Source: Polaribacter vadi
GTDB taxonomy: Bacteria > Bacteroidota > Bacteroidia > Flavobacteriales > Flavobacteriaceae
Length of the DNA stretch: 64,000 bases
Reading direction: 5' to 3'
Assembly: GCF_001761365.1 (NCBI RefSeq)
Contig: NZ_CP017477.1
Coordinates: 2,594,001-2,658,000, forward strand
Below, piece after piece: positions 25,129-34,536 of this stretch. A program made the translations under genes and the position numbers. Below the pieces are notes generated by a model that was not told the origin of the DNA, ran no database searches, and saw only the letters and a program-made list of their open reading frames with translations. Position 1 is the first letter of the stretch. Every line of letters starts with the position of its first letter.

Positions 25129-25716
25129 ATGAAAAACTTACTTTTTAGGATCATATTATTTTGTTCAGTTTTTGTTTTCGGGCAAAATACAGAAAAAGAA
25201 AACCTCATAAAATTAGACAGCACTTGGGGAAAAGAAGTGTTTCCTTTTCCTATTGGTTTTGCACAAAACATAGAGTATATGGGAGTTGCAGAAGTTCGTT
25301 TTCCTCCAAAAGGTTGGCGAACTCCAGAACACACATTTTTTTGGTCTTACACCTATGTTTGGAGCATTTATTTTGATAAAAAAATTACTGCTAAGCAATT
25401 AAAATCTGACTTGGAAAAATATTTTGATGGGTTAAACAACGTAACAGAAAATCATAATTTAGATCAAAAAGCATCAGCGATAATTACCAAAATAAAAAAG
25501 AATAAACACACTACTTTTTTTGAGGGAAAAGTTTTTACTTTCGATCATTTTGCTACCAATAAAAGGTTTGTTTTAAACGTAAAAATTGAAAGTAATTTTT
25601 GTAAAGAAGCTCAAAAAACTGTAATTCTTTTCAAATTTTCGCCAAAAAAATTTAATCACGAAGTTTGGAAAACTTTGGATGAAATTGAGTTAAATGATGA
25701 TTTTTGTGAGAAATAA
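25129..25716 (+). CDS. Unrecognised exported protein
   Basis: A 195-residue protein with a signal peptide (about 1-18, ending VFVFGQ) and a mixed domain containing VRFPPKGWRTPEHTFFWSYTYVWSIYFDK. I do not recognise the family. The start lies 5 bases after the YceI stop, so it should be translated from the same mRNA and share the regulator. Two Cys near the C-terminus (about 164 and 193) could pair in the periplasm. Function unknown. Confidence 0.8.
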   Translation: MKNLLFRIILFCSVFVFGQNTEKENLIKLDSTWGKEVFPFPIGFAQNIEYMGVAEVRFPPKGWRTPEHTFFWSYTYVWSIYFDKKITAKQLKSDLEKYFDGLNNVTENHNLDQKASAIITKIKKNKHTTFFEGKVFTFDHFATNKRFVLNVKIESNFCKEAQKTVILFKFSPKKFNHEVWKTLDEIELNDDFCEK

Positions 25717-25829
25717 AATCATAACTTATTTTTTTTCAAACGAACAACATTTTAAGATAATGCAACTGAGGTTTTTTTTCTTATCGATAATATTCGGTCT
25801 TTATATCAATCCAGTTTTCAATAGAGTTT

Positions 25830-27107
25830 TTAGGTATTTGCTTGTTTTGGAAATAAATTCAATAAAACAAAAACCAAAAAAGAAGGAATTACCCAACCTA
25901 AGCTAAACTCTCCCAAAGGAATAAAACCTTTTAAAGTTGTTGCCATACTATTAAATCCAGGTATAAACACCAAAAAGTCTGGAATGCTAAATATAAATGT
26001 TACTAAAATAACGCCTCTAAAAATTAATTTTGATGTAAATTTTTCTGGCACAACATTCAGTAAAATTAAAACGATGGTTATTGGATACACAAACATTAAA
26101 GCAGGCACAGCAACATCAATAATAAAACCAACATTATAACTACCTACAATAATGCCAATTACAGCACAAATTGCAGCAGTAATTAAATAGGCTTGTTTTG
26201 AATTGTTAAAAATACCTTTTATATAATCTGCAGTTCCTGTTACAATACCTACAGCAGTTGTAAAACATGCTAAAGCTACTAAAACACTTAAAAAAGTTGT
26301 GCCTAAATTGCCTAATGTTTGAGTGCTTAAACCTGATAAAACTTCAATTCTTGAAGCATTTTCTACAAATGTTGATGAAAATAAGGAACCGCTTAAAATT
26401 AAACCTCCGTAAATTAACAGCAAACCAAAACCAGCAATAAAACCAGCTTTTCTAATTAAAGCTCTCCTAGCCGTAAAAGTTGTGTGGCTACTATAATCTA
26501 AAGAAATAATAATTACGGCTCCAACAACAACGCCTGCAATGGCATCAAAGGTTTGATAACCTTCTAAAATACCATCAATAAAAGGGTTTTTAAAGGTTGA
26601 TGGTTGTACATTTCCTGGTGATGTAAAAAATGCAATTCCGATAATAATGAGTAAAATAACAACAATAATTGGCGTTAAAAACTTACCAATTAACCCAATA
26701 ATTCTAGAACGATTTACAGCAAAAACAAACACCAAAACAAAGTAAATGATGCTTGTTATAATTGGTGGCGAATCGAAAAAAGGTTGCACTGCCATTTCAT
26801 GAGTAACTGCAGCTGTTCTTGGAGATGGAATTGCAACTGCAATAATGTAAATCAAAAAACAAAAAGTAGTACTAAAAATTGGTGATACTTTTTTACCAAA
26901 ATCATACAAAGTACCTTGTAATTTTGCATGTGCAAAAATTGCCAAAATAGGAATTGCAATGGCTGTAATGATAAAACCCAACACAACAATCCACCAATCT
27001 TCCCCAGATTTTAAGCCCAAAGTTGGAGGTAGAATTAAATTTCCTGCTCCAAAAAAGAGTGAAAATAGTGCAAAACCAGCAATCCAAATTTCTTTTGTTT
27101 TATTCAA
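25830..27107 (-). CDS. brnQ: Branched-chain amino acid carrier (BrnQ/LIVCS)
   Basis: A 425-residue inner-membrane protein with about 12 hydrophobic helices. The N-terminal LFSLFFGAGNLILPPTLG is the BrnQ/LivJ cation-symporter signature (PF05525). It imports Leu, Ile or Val with Na+ or H+. The start is TTG at 27107, two bases after the stop of the upstream serine hydrolase, so translation is probably coupled. Confidence 0.92.
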   Translation of the reverse strand: MNKTKEIWIAGFALFSLFFGAGNLILPPTLGLKSGEDWWIVVLGFIITAIAIPILAIFAHAKLQGTLYDFGKKVSPIFSTTFCFLIYIIAVAIPSPRTAAVTHEMAVQPFFDSPPIITSIIYFVLVFVFAVNRSRIIGLIGKFLTPIIVVILLIIIGIAFFTSPGNVQPSTFKNPFIDGILEGYQTFDAIAGVVVGAVIIISLDYSSHTTFTARRALIRKAGFIAGFGLLLIYGGLILSGSLFSSTFVENASRIEVLSGLSTQTLGNLGTTFLSVLVALACFTTAVGIVTGTADYIKGIFNNSKQAYLITAAICAVIGIIVGSYNVGFIIDVAVPALMFVYPITIVLILLNVVPEKFTSKLIFRGVILVTFIFSIPDFLVFIPGFNSMATTLKGFIPLGEFSLGWVIPSFLVFVLLNLFPKQANT

Positions 27108-27109
27108 AA

Positions 27110-28660
27110 TTAATTGATTTTTTTAAGGTTTAAATGTTCAAAATCGAAACTGAAATCGGTAATTGGTGCAATAAACTTCATTTCTGCGCCAGTAGCATTT
27201 CCTTTTTCATCAAAGGTAAAATTCACAAAAACGTCTGCATCAAAACTTCTGTTGTTCCATTTTGCAACAAATGTTGTTTGGTTATAAGGTACTAATTCGC
27301 CTATAATATCAGCAGATCTTTTGCTTTTTATAGTGTACTTATTTTCATCAAAGGAAATTACAATATCTCCAAACCAATTATCAGTATAAGTACCCGTAAT
27401 TTGAGCTGGTTTTGGTAAATTTTTATTGGTTTTTGCTAATTCAACTTTATTGTAAACAGTTGCTTTTAAGCTATCATTAAACTGTAAATATTTGGTGTTT
27501 TTATCTCCATAGGTTTTTAGCCAATTTCTGTCTTTGTAACCTAAATAACTATCTTTAATTGTATTTGTAATCGTGTTAAAAGCATTTCCATTCATTTGAT
27601 TTGTTAAAACAATAATGCCTAAATCTAAATCTGGAATCATGGTGAATTGTGTAACTGTACCCAGCAAACCTCCTGTATGATAAACCTGCTTGTAACCACC
27701 TTTTACATCCGTTAAAAACCAACCTAAACCATAACCTCTAAAATTGGAATTGTACCAATCGTTTTTACCAACTTTTAAGGGCGTTTGCAGTTGCCAAAGT
27801 TCATGAAATTGATTTGTGCTTAACAATCTTTTTCCTTCGGCTGTTACAGCATCATTCATTAAAAATTTTGCCCAAGTTAGCATGTCTTTTACATTGCTTA
27901 CAATTCCTCCAGCAGCGTTTGCAGTTTCGCTCCAATCATGTGGAATTTGTACAACTTTGCCTTCGGTTCTTGTGTGTGCATCAATAATATTTGTTCTGTT
28001 TGTAACTCTGTTATAAGATGCTTTACTGTTTGTCATGCCAACAGGTTGCATAATTTTTTGCTCAATAAATTCTTCCCAAGTTAAACCACTCACACGTTTT
28101 AAAACTTCGCCAGCAATAATAAACATATTGTTGTTGTATGCAAATTCGCTTCTAAAAGAACTTTCTGGTTGTAAATATTTTACATTGTTGATGACATCTG
28201 TTACTGTAAAATCATTGCCTTCTGGAAAAAACAATAAATCTCCAGCACCTAAAGCCATTCCACTTCTGTGTGTTACTAAATCTCTTACCGTAAATTGGTC
28301 TGTAACCCAAGCATCATATAATTGAAATTCTGGAATGTGTTTTCTTACTTTATCATCCCAATTTAGTTTGCCTTCATCCACCATCATTGCCAATGCAAAA
28401 CATGTAAAACCTTTGCTGTTAGAGGCAACTCCAACCAAGGTATTTTCATTCATTTCTTTTTTATTTGTAAGAGAACGAACTCCAAATCCTTTTGTATAAA
28501 CCATTTCCCCATCTTTTAAAATACCGACAGAAATACCAGGAACATCAAAAGTTTTTAATGTTTCATTGATTAATTTGTCTAAATTTTTTTCTTTGATTTG
28601 CGCTGAAAACGCTAAGGAAAAAGATAAAAATAAAAAAGTAAATAGTTTTGAGAATTTCAT
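27110..28660 (-). CDS. Exported serine hydrolase with C-terminal DUF3471-like domain
   Basis: A 516-residue protein: signal peptide (about 1-20), beta-lactamase fold (about 25-370) with SNSK as SxxK, FAYNNNMF as YxN and VYHTGGLLG as HxG, then a beta-rich C-terminal domain (about 400-510, GTYTDNWFGDIVISFDENKY). The arrangement is common among Bacteroidota exported esterases and peptidases. It is upstream of brnQ with a two-base gap, so a D-amino-acid or peptide link to amino-acid uptake is possible but unproven. It differs from the serine hydrolase at 6112, which lacks the extra domain. Confidence 0.9.
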   Translation of the reverse strand: MKFSKLFTFLFLSFSLAFSAQIKEKNLDKLINETLKTFDVPGISVGILKDGEMVYTKGFGVRSLTNKKEMNENTLVGVASNSKGFTCFALAMMVDEGKLNWDDKVRKHIPEFQLYDAWVTDQFTVRDLVTHRSGMALGAGDLLFFPEGNDFTVTDVINNVKYLQPESSFRSEFAYNNNMFIIAGEVLKRVSGLTWEEFIEQKIMQPVGMTNSKASYNRVTNRTNIIDAHTRTEGKVVQIPHDWSETANAAGGIVSNVKDMLTWAKFLMNDAVTAEGKRLLSTNQFHELWQLQTPLKVGKNDWYNSNFRGYGLGWFLTDVKGGYKQVYHTGGLLGTVTQFTMIPDLDLGIIVLTNQMNGNAFNTITNTIKDSYLGYKDRNWLKTYGDKNTKYLQFNDSLKATVYNKVELAKTNKNLPKPAQITGTYTDNWFGDIVISFDENKYTIKSKRSADIIGELVPYNQTTFVAKWNNRSFDADVFVNFTFDEKGNATGAEMKFIAPITDFSFDFEHLNLKKIN

Positions 28661-28702
28661 AATTGCTAGGTTCTTTTAAAGTTGAAATATACATATTTTT
28701 GT

Positions 28703-29491
28703 ATGATGCAAAAATCAATACTTTTTAAAAATGCAAACATTTCTTTTTCTGACGAAGGAAAAGGTACAGCTGTTGTGTTAATCCACGGATTTTTAGAAAA
28801 TTCTACCATGTGGAAAAATATAATTCCAGCACTTGTTAATAATAATAGAATTATTACTGTTGATATTTTAGGTCATGGAAAAAGCGATTGTTTGGGTTAT
28901 GTACATTCTATGGAACTTTTTGCAGAAGCTATTGAAACTGTTTTGAAACACTTAAAAATTAGAAAATATATTTTGGTTGGCCATTCTTTAGGAGGTTATA
29001 TTTCTTTGGCTCTTGCCAAAAATAATCCTACTAAAATAAAGGGTTTATGCTTATTAAATTCAACTTCTAATGCAGATTCAGAAGCTTTAAAAATTAGAAG
29101 AATTCGCGCTAATAAAATGGCTCAAAATAATTTTGAAAATTTGGTAAAAATGTCTTTTTCAAACTTATTCAGTTTAGAAAGTAGAACAACTTTTAAAGAA
29201 GAAATCAAGTTGGCTTTGCAAGAAGCATTAAAAACACCAGTTCAAGGATATATTGCTGCAAGCGAAGGTATGCGAATTCGCCCAAATAGAAATCATATTT
29301 TATCAGAAAATAATTTTAAAAAATTAATTATTGTTGGCGAAAAAGACCCTGTTTTAGATGCTAAAACAGCAATTTTAGAGTCCGAAAAAACAAATGCTGA
29401 ACTTAAAGTTTTATCTGGTGGACATATGAGTCATATTGAAAATAGAGAGGAACTTATTGGGGTTTTAAAAGCGTTTATAAAAGACTGTTAA
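28703..29491 (+). CDS. Alpha/beta hydrolase
   Basis: About 262 residues from the ATG at 28703 (28706 is equally possible; a TTG at 28682 is less likely). Motifs: VLIHGFLENSTMW (oxyanion), VGHSLGGY (nucleophile Ser), GEKDPVLD (acid) and SGGHMSHIENRE (His). This is the MhpC/YbfF-like group of esterases. It is cytoplasmic, with no signal. It is divergent from the serine hydrolase gene. The substrate is unknown. Confidence 0.88.
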   Translation: MMQKSILFKNANISFSDEGKGTAVVLIHGFLENSTMWKNIIPALVNNNRIITVDILGHGKSDCLGYVHSMELFAEAIETVLKHLKIRKYILVGHSLGGYISLALAKNNPTKIKGLCLLNSTSNADSEALKIRRIRANKMAQNNFENLVKMSFSNLFSLESRTTFKEEIKLALQEALKTPVQGYIAASEGMRIRPNRNHILSENNFKKLIIVGEKDPVLDAKTAILESEKTNAELKVLSGGHMSHIENREELIGVLKAFIKDC

Positions 29492-29521
29492 ATTTTATAG
29501 TATTATAAAATTAACTATAAA

Positions 29522-30691
29522 TTAAACATTATCAACCTTTTTTTTCAACCCAAACAAGCCCAAACCAAAAGCAATAATTATCAAGATTGATAAAAAAACA
29601 TAACTAACAACCAAACTGCTAAAATTAGAAATAGCTCCTAAAATTACTGGACCCACTAAAAAACCAACAAAACCAATTCCTGACACAATTGAAATAGCAA
29701 AAGAAGTTTCTAAATCTTTGTTATTTCCTGCAATTCTATATACTTCTGGAATAATTACGGAAAGTCCGAAACCTAATAAACCAAAGCCCAAAACACTAAA
29801 AGTTAAGCTAGACATTATTATAAATAAATAGCCTACAAATGCAATGATCGTAGAAAATACAATCGTTTTTCTAGAACCTAATTGTTGGCTAAATCCGTCG
29901 CCTAAAAAACGACCTATTGTCATCGTTAAAGAAAAAATAATAAATCCTAAACCAGCTTTACTTTCAGAAACTTTTACAATATCAAAAAGAAATAAATTGC
30001 TCCAATGTTCTACAGCACCTTCATTAAACATAATTATAAAAGCAATTATTGCAAGGACCAAAAGAGGTTTTATGCTTTTAAAAAATGATAAATTCTTTGT
30101 TGATTTTTCTTTTTTGTCGCCAACTACAAATGCGTAATTTTTTGATAAAAATAAGTTGGTAATCATTACAAAAACAGAAATGATACCCATGTGTAATTGA
30201 GGATTAGAAAATTGACTAATAAACAAACTCCCAATTCCTGCACCTACAAAACCACCTAAACTAAAAAAACCATGTGCAGCAGACATAAAATTTTGTTGTT
30301 CTCTTTTTTCGATATTTGATGTTAGTGCATTTAAAGAAACATCTGTAAACGCAGAAAAAACGCCAACAACCATTAATGATGCACAAAGCAATATATAATT
30401 TGGTGCTAATAATGGAAAATTAAATGCAATTGCCAAAAGAAATATTCCTATTTTGGTTGATGTACCAACACCTATTCTTTTGTTTATTTTTGGTATAAAA
30501 GGTATGGTAATCAACAAACCTAAAGCTGTAAAAAACAACGCAAAACCAACTTCACCATCATTTAAAACAAATTTAAGTTTGATAAACGGAATGTAAAGAA
30601 TCCAAGTACCAATTAAAATATTGATAGATGAAAATACCCAAGAAGGTGCAAAATAAATTAAATTAGAAAGAATTAAACGTAATGATTTCAT
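29522..30691 (-). CDS. Major facilitator superfamily transporter
   Basis: A 389-residue protein with 12 hydrophobic helices and MFS loop motifs (PFIPKINKRIGVG between helices 2 and 3; FLGDGFSQQLGSRKT in the second half). It falls near the FucP/YbjJ-like group, but the substrate cannot be read. A TTG precedes the ATG at 30691; I use the ATG. It follows thiL on the same strand after 29 bases, so the two may be cotranscribed; a thiamine link is speculation. Confidence 0.85.
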   Translation of the reverse strand: MKSLRLILSNLIYFAPSWVFSSINILIGTWILYIPFIKLKFVLNDGEVGFALFFTALGLLITIPFIPKINKRIGVGTSTKIGIFLLAIAFNFPLLAPNYILLCASLMVVGVFSAFTDVSLNALTSNIEKREQQNFMSAAHGFFSLGGFVGAGIGSLFISQFSNPQLHMGIISVFVMITNLFLSKNYAFVVGDKKEKSTKNLSFFKSIKPLLVLAIIAFIIMFNEGAVEHWSNLFLFDIVKVSESKAGLGFIIFSLTMTIGRFLGDGFSQQLGSRKTIVFSTIIAFVGYLFIIMSSLTFSVLGFGLLGFGLSVIIPEVYRIAGNNKDLETSFAISIVSGIGFVGFLVGPVILGAISNFSSLVVSYVFLSILIIIAFGLGLFGLKKKVDNV

Positions 30692-30720
30692 CAAAAATGA
30701 AAATATTAATTAACTAAAAA

Positions 30721-31770
30721 TTAATCTTTCTGTAAAGAATTCCAACCCTGAGCTTTTAATTCAATTTCTTGGTTTGCTCTTGTTACTAATTGTAAACCTT
30801 GGTTTTCTGCTGTAATATGCCCAATAATAGAAAAATGTGGATTTCCTTTTATTTTATCAAAATCTGCGATTGGCACTGTAAATAACAATTCGTAATCTTC
30901 ACCACCACTTAAAGCAACCATGGTAGAATCTAATTCAAATTCCTCACAAGTAGAAATTACTTGAGGATCGAAAGGCAATTTTTCTTCATAAATTTTACAA
31001 CCCACTTTACTTTGTGTACAAATATGAAAAAGTTCAGACGATAATCCATCAGAAACATCAATCATAGAAGTTGGTTTTACGTCCAATTCTTTTAATAAAC
31101 CTGCAACATCTTTACGAGCCTCAGGTTTTAATTGACGCTCAATTAAATACGTATAATTATCTAAATCTGGCTGATTATTTGGATCAACCTTAAAAACTTG
31201 TTTTTCTCTTTCTAGCACTTGCAAGCCTAAATAAGCTGCACCTAAATCTCCAGAAACCACAATTAAATCGGTTTCTTTGGCTGTATTTCTATACACAGCT
31301 TCACCTTTATCAACCTTACCAATTGCAGTCACAGAAATTAAAATTCCTTTGGTAGATGAGGTTGTGTCTCCACCAATTAAATCAACATTATACGTTTCGC
31401 AAGCCAATTGAATTCCTGCATACAATTCTTCAATAGCTTCTAAAGGAAAACGATTAGAAACTGCAATTGAAACTGTAATTTGTTCTGCAACTCCATTCAT
31501 TGCATACACATCGCTCAAATTAACCATCACAGCTTTGTAGCCTAAATGCTTTAAAGGCATATAACTCAAATCGAAATGCACACCTTCAATCAACAAATCT
31601 GTAGTTACTAAAGTTTGTTGTTCTGATGCATCTAAAACTGCTGCATCATCTCCCACAGCTTTTATGGTTGATGAATTTGCTACCTTAAAATATTTTGTAA
31701 TATGATTAATCAAGCCAAATTCTCCTAATTCAGCTAATGATGTTTTTTGCGTATTTTTATCTTCTAACAT
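30721..31770 (-). CDS. thiL: Thiamine-monophosphate kinase
   Basis: A 349-residue AIR-synthase-fold enzyme that makes thiamine diphosphate from thiamine monophosphate. Motifs: GDDAAVLD near the N-terminus (Mg/ATP), LIEGVHFDLSYMPLKHLGYKAVMVNLSDVYAM (substrate and metal), LIGGDTTSS, and MIDVSDGLSSEL. Length and order are normal. A -7 box sits only 5 bases before the ATG, so the mRNA may have almost no leader. Confidence 0.94.
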   Translation of the reverse strand: MLEDKNTQKTSLAELGEFGLINHITKYFKVANSSTIKAVGDDAAVLDASEQQTLVTTDLLIEGVHFDLSYMPLKHLGYKAVMVNLSDVYAMNGVAEQITVSIAVSNRFPLEAIEELYAGIQLACETYNVDLIGGDTTSSTKGILISVTAIGKVDKGEAVYRNTAKETDLIVVSGDLGAAYLGLQVLEREKQVFKVDPNNQPDLDNYTYLIERQLKPEARKDVAGLLKELDVKPTSMIDVSDGLSSELFHICTQSKVGCKIYEEKLPFDPQVISTCEEFELDSTMVALSGGEDYELLFTVPIADFDKIKGNPHFSIIGHITAENQGLQLVTRANQEIELKAQGWNSLQKD

Positions 31771-31774
31771 ATTG

Positions 31775-31782
31775 CAAAGATA
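31775..31782 (-). promoter_or_regulatory. -7 promoter box very close to thiL
   Basis: Minus-strand TATCTTTG, four bases from the ATG at 31770. Initiation would fall at or next to the start codon, suggesting a leaderless transcript. Confidence 0.45.
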
Positions 31783-31934
31783 AGTACATTCTAAAAATTG
31801 AGTTGATTAGTTTCCCAGAGATTTTTAATCAAAAAAAAATATAAATTATTTTATAAGATTGTTTCTCATTAAAAATACTTTAAAATTTATAAATTCGTTA
31901 TTAAATTGTAAGTCATCATATTAAAACACAAAGA

Positions 31935-33182
31935 ATGAAAAAAATCCTTTTCTTGTCACTAATATTAGCATTTAGCTGTTCTAAAGATAACATAGAAACT
32001 CCAACTTTAAACGTTGATTCCGAAATTATGCCTTTAGCAAAATGCGAAAATGGTTTTGCAGATATCTATCCTTGTAATGGTTACGATTTACTGGCACACA
32101 TAAGTACAGAAGATTTAGATCCAACAACTACTGCTTTTTCAAATGTAGAAGGAAACGATTCTTGGGGTTGGACAGATAGTACAACAAATAAAGAGTATGT
32201 TTTAATGGGCTTAAATTCAGGAGTTTCTTTTGTAGATATTAGCAATCCAACAGAGCCAATTGTACTTGGTTTTTTACCAACAGCAACCGTAAATAGCGAT
32301 TGGAGAGACATAAAAGTTTATAATAATCACGCTTTTGTAGTGAGTGAAGCTACAAGTCATGGAATGCAAGTTTTCGATTTAACACGTTTAAGAAATGTGG
32401 TAAATCCACCAGAAATATTTACTGCAGAAACTACGTTATCAGATTTTGGAAACGCACATAATATTGTAATAAACGAAGATTCAGGATATGCTTATGCTGT
32501 AGGAACTTCACAAGCAAGTGGAGGTCCACTTTTTATCAATATTCAAAATCCTACAAATCCAGTAATAGAAGGTAATTTTGTAGAAGCTGGTTATGCACAT
32601 GATGCACAAGTAATTAATTATAAAGGACCAGATACAGATTATGCATCTAAAGAAATTATGGTGTCTAGCAATGGAGAAAGATTTGGAACAAATGAAGTAG
32701 TTATTGTAGATGTAACTGATAAAACAAATCCTATAGAAATTTCTAAAATAACCTATGCAAATGAAGCATATACGCACCAAGGTTGGTTTACAGAAAACCA
32801 ACGTTATTTTATTGTTGGTGATGAGTTAGATGAAGTTGATGGTAAAGTTGATAAAACAAGAATCTTAATTTTCGATTTATTGGATTTGGATAATCCAGTA
32901 TTATCAAGCGAGTATTTTGGGCCAACTGAAGCCATAGATCATAATGGTTACGTAAAAGACAATACCTATTATCAAGCAAATTATACTGCAGGTGTAAGGA
33001 TGATTGATATTTCTGATATTAGGAACAAAAACTTAAACGAAATTGCATTTTTTGATACGTATCCAGAAAATAATAACACTTCTTTTCATGGTGCTTGGAA
33101 CGTATATCCTTATTTTGAAAGTGATGTTATTGCTGTAAGTGATATTGAAAGAGGTTTATTTCTGATTAAAAAATCTGAATAA
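31935..33182 (+). CDS. Choice-of-anchor B family lipoprotein (LVIVD-type propeller)
   Basis: A 415-residue lipoprotein (lipobox LAFSC, Cys15). Repeats such as SWGWTDSTTNKEYVLMGL, VSFVDISNPTEPIVLG, FINIQNPTNPVIEG and VRMIDISDIRN are LVIVD-like blades; the C-terminal part matches choice-of-anchor B proteins. Likely surface-exposed and binding rather than catalytic. It begins a three-gene plus-strand run with the propeller lipoprotein (12-base gap) and the second MbnP-like protein. Confidence 0.85.
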   Translation: MKKILFLSLILAFSCSKDNIETPTLNVDSEIMPLAKCENGFADIYPCNGYDLLAHISTEDLDPTTTAFSNVEGNDSWGWTDSTTNKEYVLMGLNSGVSFVDISNPTEPIVLGFLPTATVNSDWRDIKVYNNHAFVVSEATSHGMQVFDLTRLRNVVNPPEIFTAETTLSDFGNAHNIVINEDSGYAYAVGTSQASGGPLFINIQNPTNPVIEGNFVEAGYAHDAQVINYKGPDTDYASKEIMVSSNGERFGTNEVVIVDVTDKTNPIEISKITYANEAYTHQGWFTENQRYFIVGDELDEVDGKVDKTRILIFDLLDLDNPVLSSEYFGPTEAIDHNGYVKDNTYYQANYTAGVRMIDISDIRNKNLNEIAFFDTYPENNNTSFHGAWNVYPYFESDVIAVSDIERGLFLIKKSE

Positions 33183-33194
33183 TAATTACTAAAA

Positions 33195-34532
33195 TTGATA
33201 AAAAAAATACCCTTTTTAGCAATATCCTTTTTAGCAATACTCTTTTTATGTATTCATTGTTCAAAAGATGAAGGGACAGAAAATCCTATAACAAATTTAG
33301 AAGAAACCAAATTTGTAAAAACTTTTGGTGGTTCTAAAAACGATGTTTTTCAATCTGTTGTAAAAACTGCTGATGGAGGTTATGCAATTTTAGGATACAC
33401 ACAAAGCAACGATTTTGATATTACTGATAAAACAAACGAAAGTTTCGATTTTTGGTTGATGAAATTTTCATCCGAAGACACTTTGCTTTGGCAAAAAACT
33501 TTTGGAGGTTCAGATGATGATAGAGGTTATGATGTTGTAGCAACTCAAGATGGTGGTTTTGCACTTTTAGGTTTTAGTAAAAGTGCAGATGGAGATGTTT
33601 CAGACAATAAAGGAAATCAAGATTTTTGGTTTTTAAAAATCACTGCAAATGGTGTTATTTCTTGGCAAAAAACATTTGGATATTCAGGTTCAGATTCTGG
33701 CACAACATTTATACAAACTTCAGATAATGGCTATTTAATTACAGGTGTTTTAGATGTTACAGCTTCTAATGGACAAGGAAATTCCAAAGTTGCTCAAAAA
33801 CATGCAGGTGGAGATGTTTGGGCAATTAAACTAACTAATTCAGGGGATTTAGAATGGAGTAAATATTTTGGAGGTTCCTTTACAGATACGCCTTTTGGAG
33901 TTGTAGAAACTGCAGATAATAATTATCTAATTGCAGCTTCATCAGACAGTGAAGATTTTAATATTACAAACAATAAAGGCACGTATGATTTTTGGGTTTT
34001 AAAGATTGCTAGTGATGGAAATTTAATCTGGGAAAAAAGTTTTGGAGGTTCAGAAATAGAAGAGCCAAGAGGAATTACAAACACAAACGATGGTAATTTT
34101 GTGATTGTTGGCGATACAAGAAGTCAAGATAAAGACGTTCGTGTAAATAATGGAGGTGCAGATTTATGGATTATAAAAATTTCTACGGATGGAAATTTAA
34201 TTTGGGAAAAAACCCATGGAGGAAGCAGTTTTGATGTGGCTCGTTCCATTTCTAAAACGCAAGATAATGGCTTTATTATTGCAGGAAATTCAAGAAGTTC
34301 AGATGTAGATTTCACAAATCAAGGTCAAAATGATGCTTGGATTTTAAAAGTTGATAACTCAGGTAACAAAGTATGGCAAAAATTTGTTGGTGGCTCACAA
34401 AACGAGTTTTTATTTGATGCTATAGAGTTGAATGATCAAAGTATAATTGCTGTTGGAGAAACTAGTAGTTCAGACAATAAAATTCTTGAAAATAAAGGTT
34501 TTTCAGATGGTTTAATCATCAAAATAAAATAG
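33195..34532 (+). CDS. Lipoprotein with seven FGGS-type repeats (beta-propeller)
   Basis: A 445-residue lipoprotein (IHCS, Cys22) starting at TTG. Seven units of about 55-60 residues share the pattern FGGS.xD...V..T.DGG(Y/F).(I/L)xG.(S/T)...D...DFW(L/I)xKI...G...W.K. The unit starts are KTFGGSKND, KTFGGSDDD, KTFGYSGSD, KYFGGSFTD, KSFGGSEIE, KTHGGSSFD and KFVGGSQNE. Seven blades fit a closed propeller. It lies 4 bases before the second MbnP-like gene. Function is probably binding; no catalytic motif seen. Confidence 0.8.
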   Translation: MIKKIPFLAISFLAILFLCIHCSKDEGTENPITNLEETKFVKTFGGSKNDVFQSVVKTADGGYAILGYTQSNDFDITDKTNESFDFWLMKFSSEDTLLWQKTFGGSDDDRGYDVVATQDGGFALLGFSKSADGDVSDNKGNQDFWFLKITANGVISWQKTFGYSGSDSGTTFIQTSDNGYLITGVLDVTASNGQGNSKVAQKHAGGDVWAIKLTNSGDLEWSKYFGGSFTDTPFGVVETADNNYLIAASSDSEDFNITNNKGTYDFWVLKIASDGNLIWEKSFGGSEIEEPRGITNTNDGNFVIVGDTRSQDKDVRVNNGGADLWIIKISTDGNLIWEKTHGGSSFDVARSISKTQDNGFIIAGNSRSSDVDFTNQGQNDAWILKVDNSGNKVWQKFVGGSQNEFLFDAIELNDQSIIAVGETSSSDNKILENKGFSDGLIIKIK

Positions 34533-34536
34533 AAAA

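Noticed and set aside
25694..25906. 70-codon frame between the exported protein and brnQ
   Set aside because: It overlaps both neighbours in other frames; a hydrophobic stretch from T-rich DNA is the only feature.
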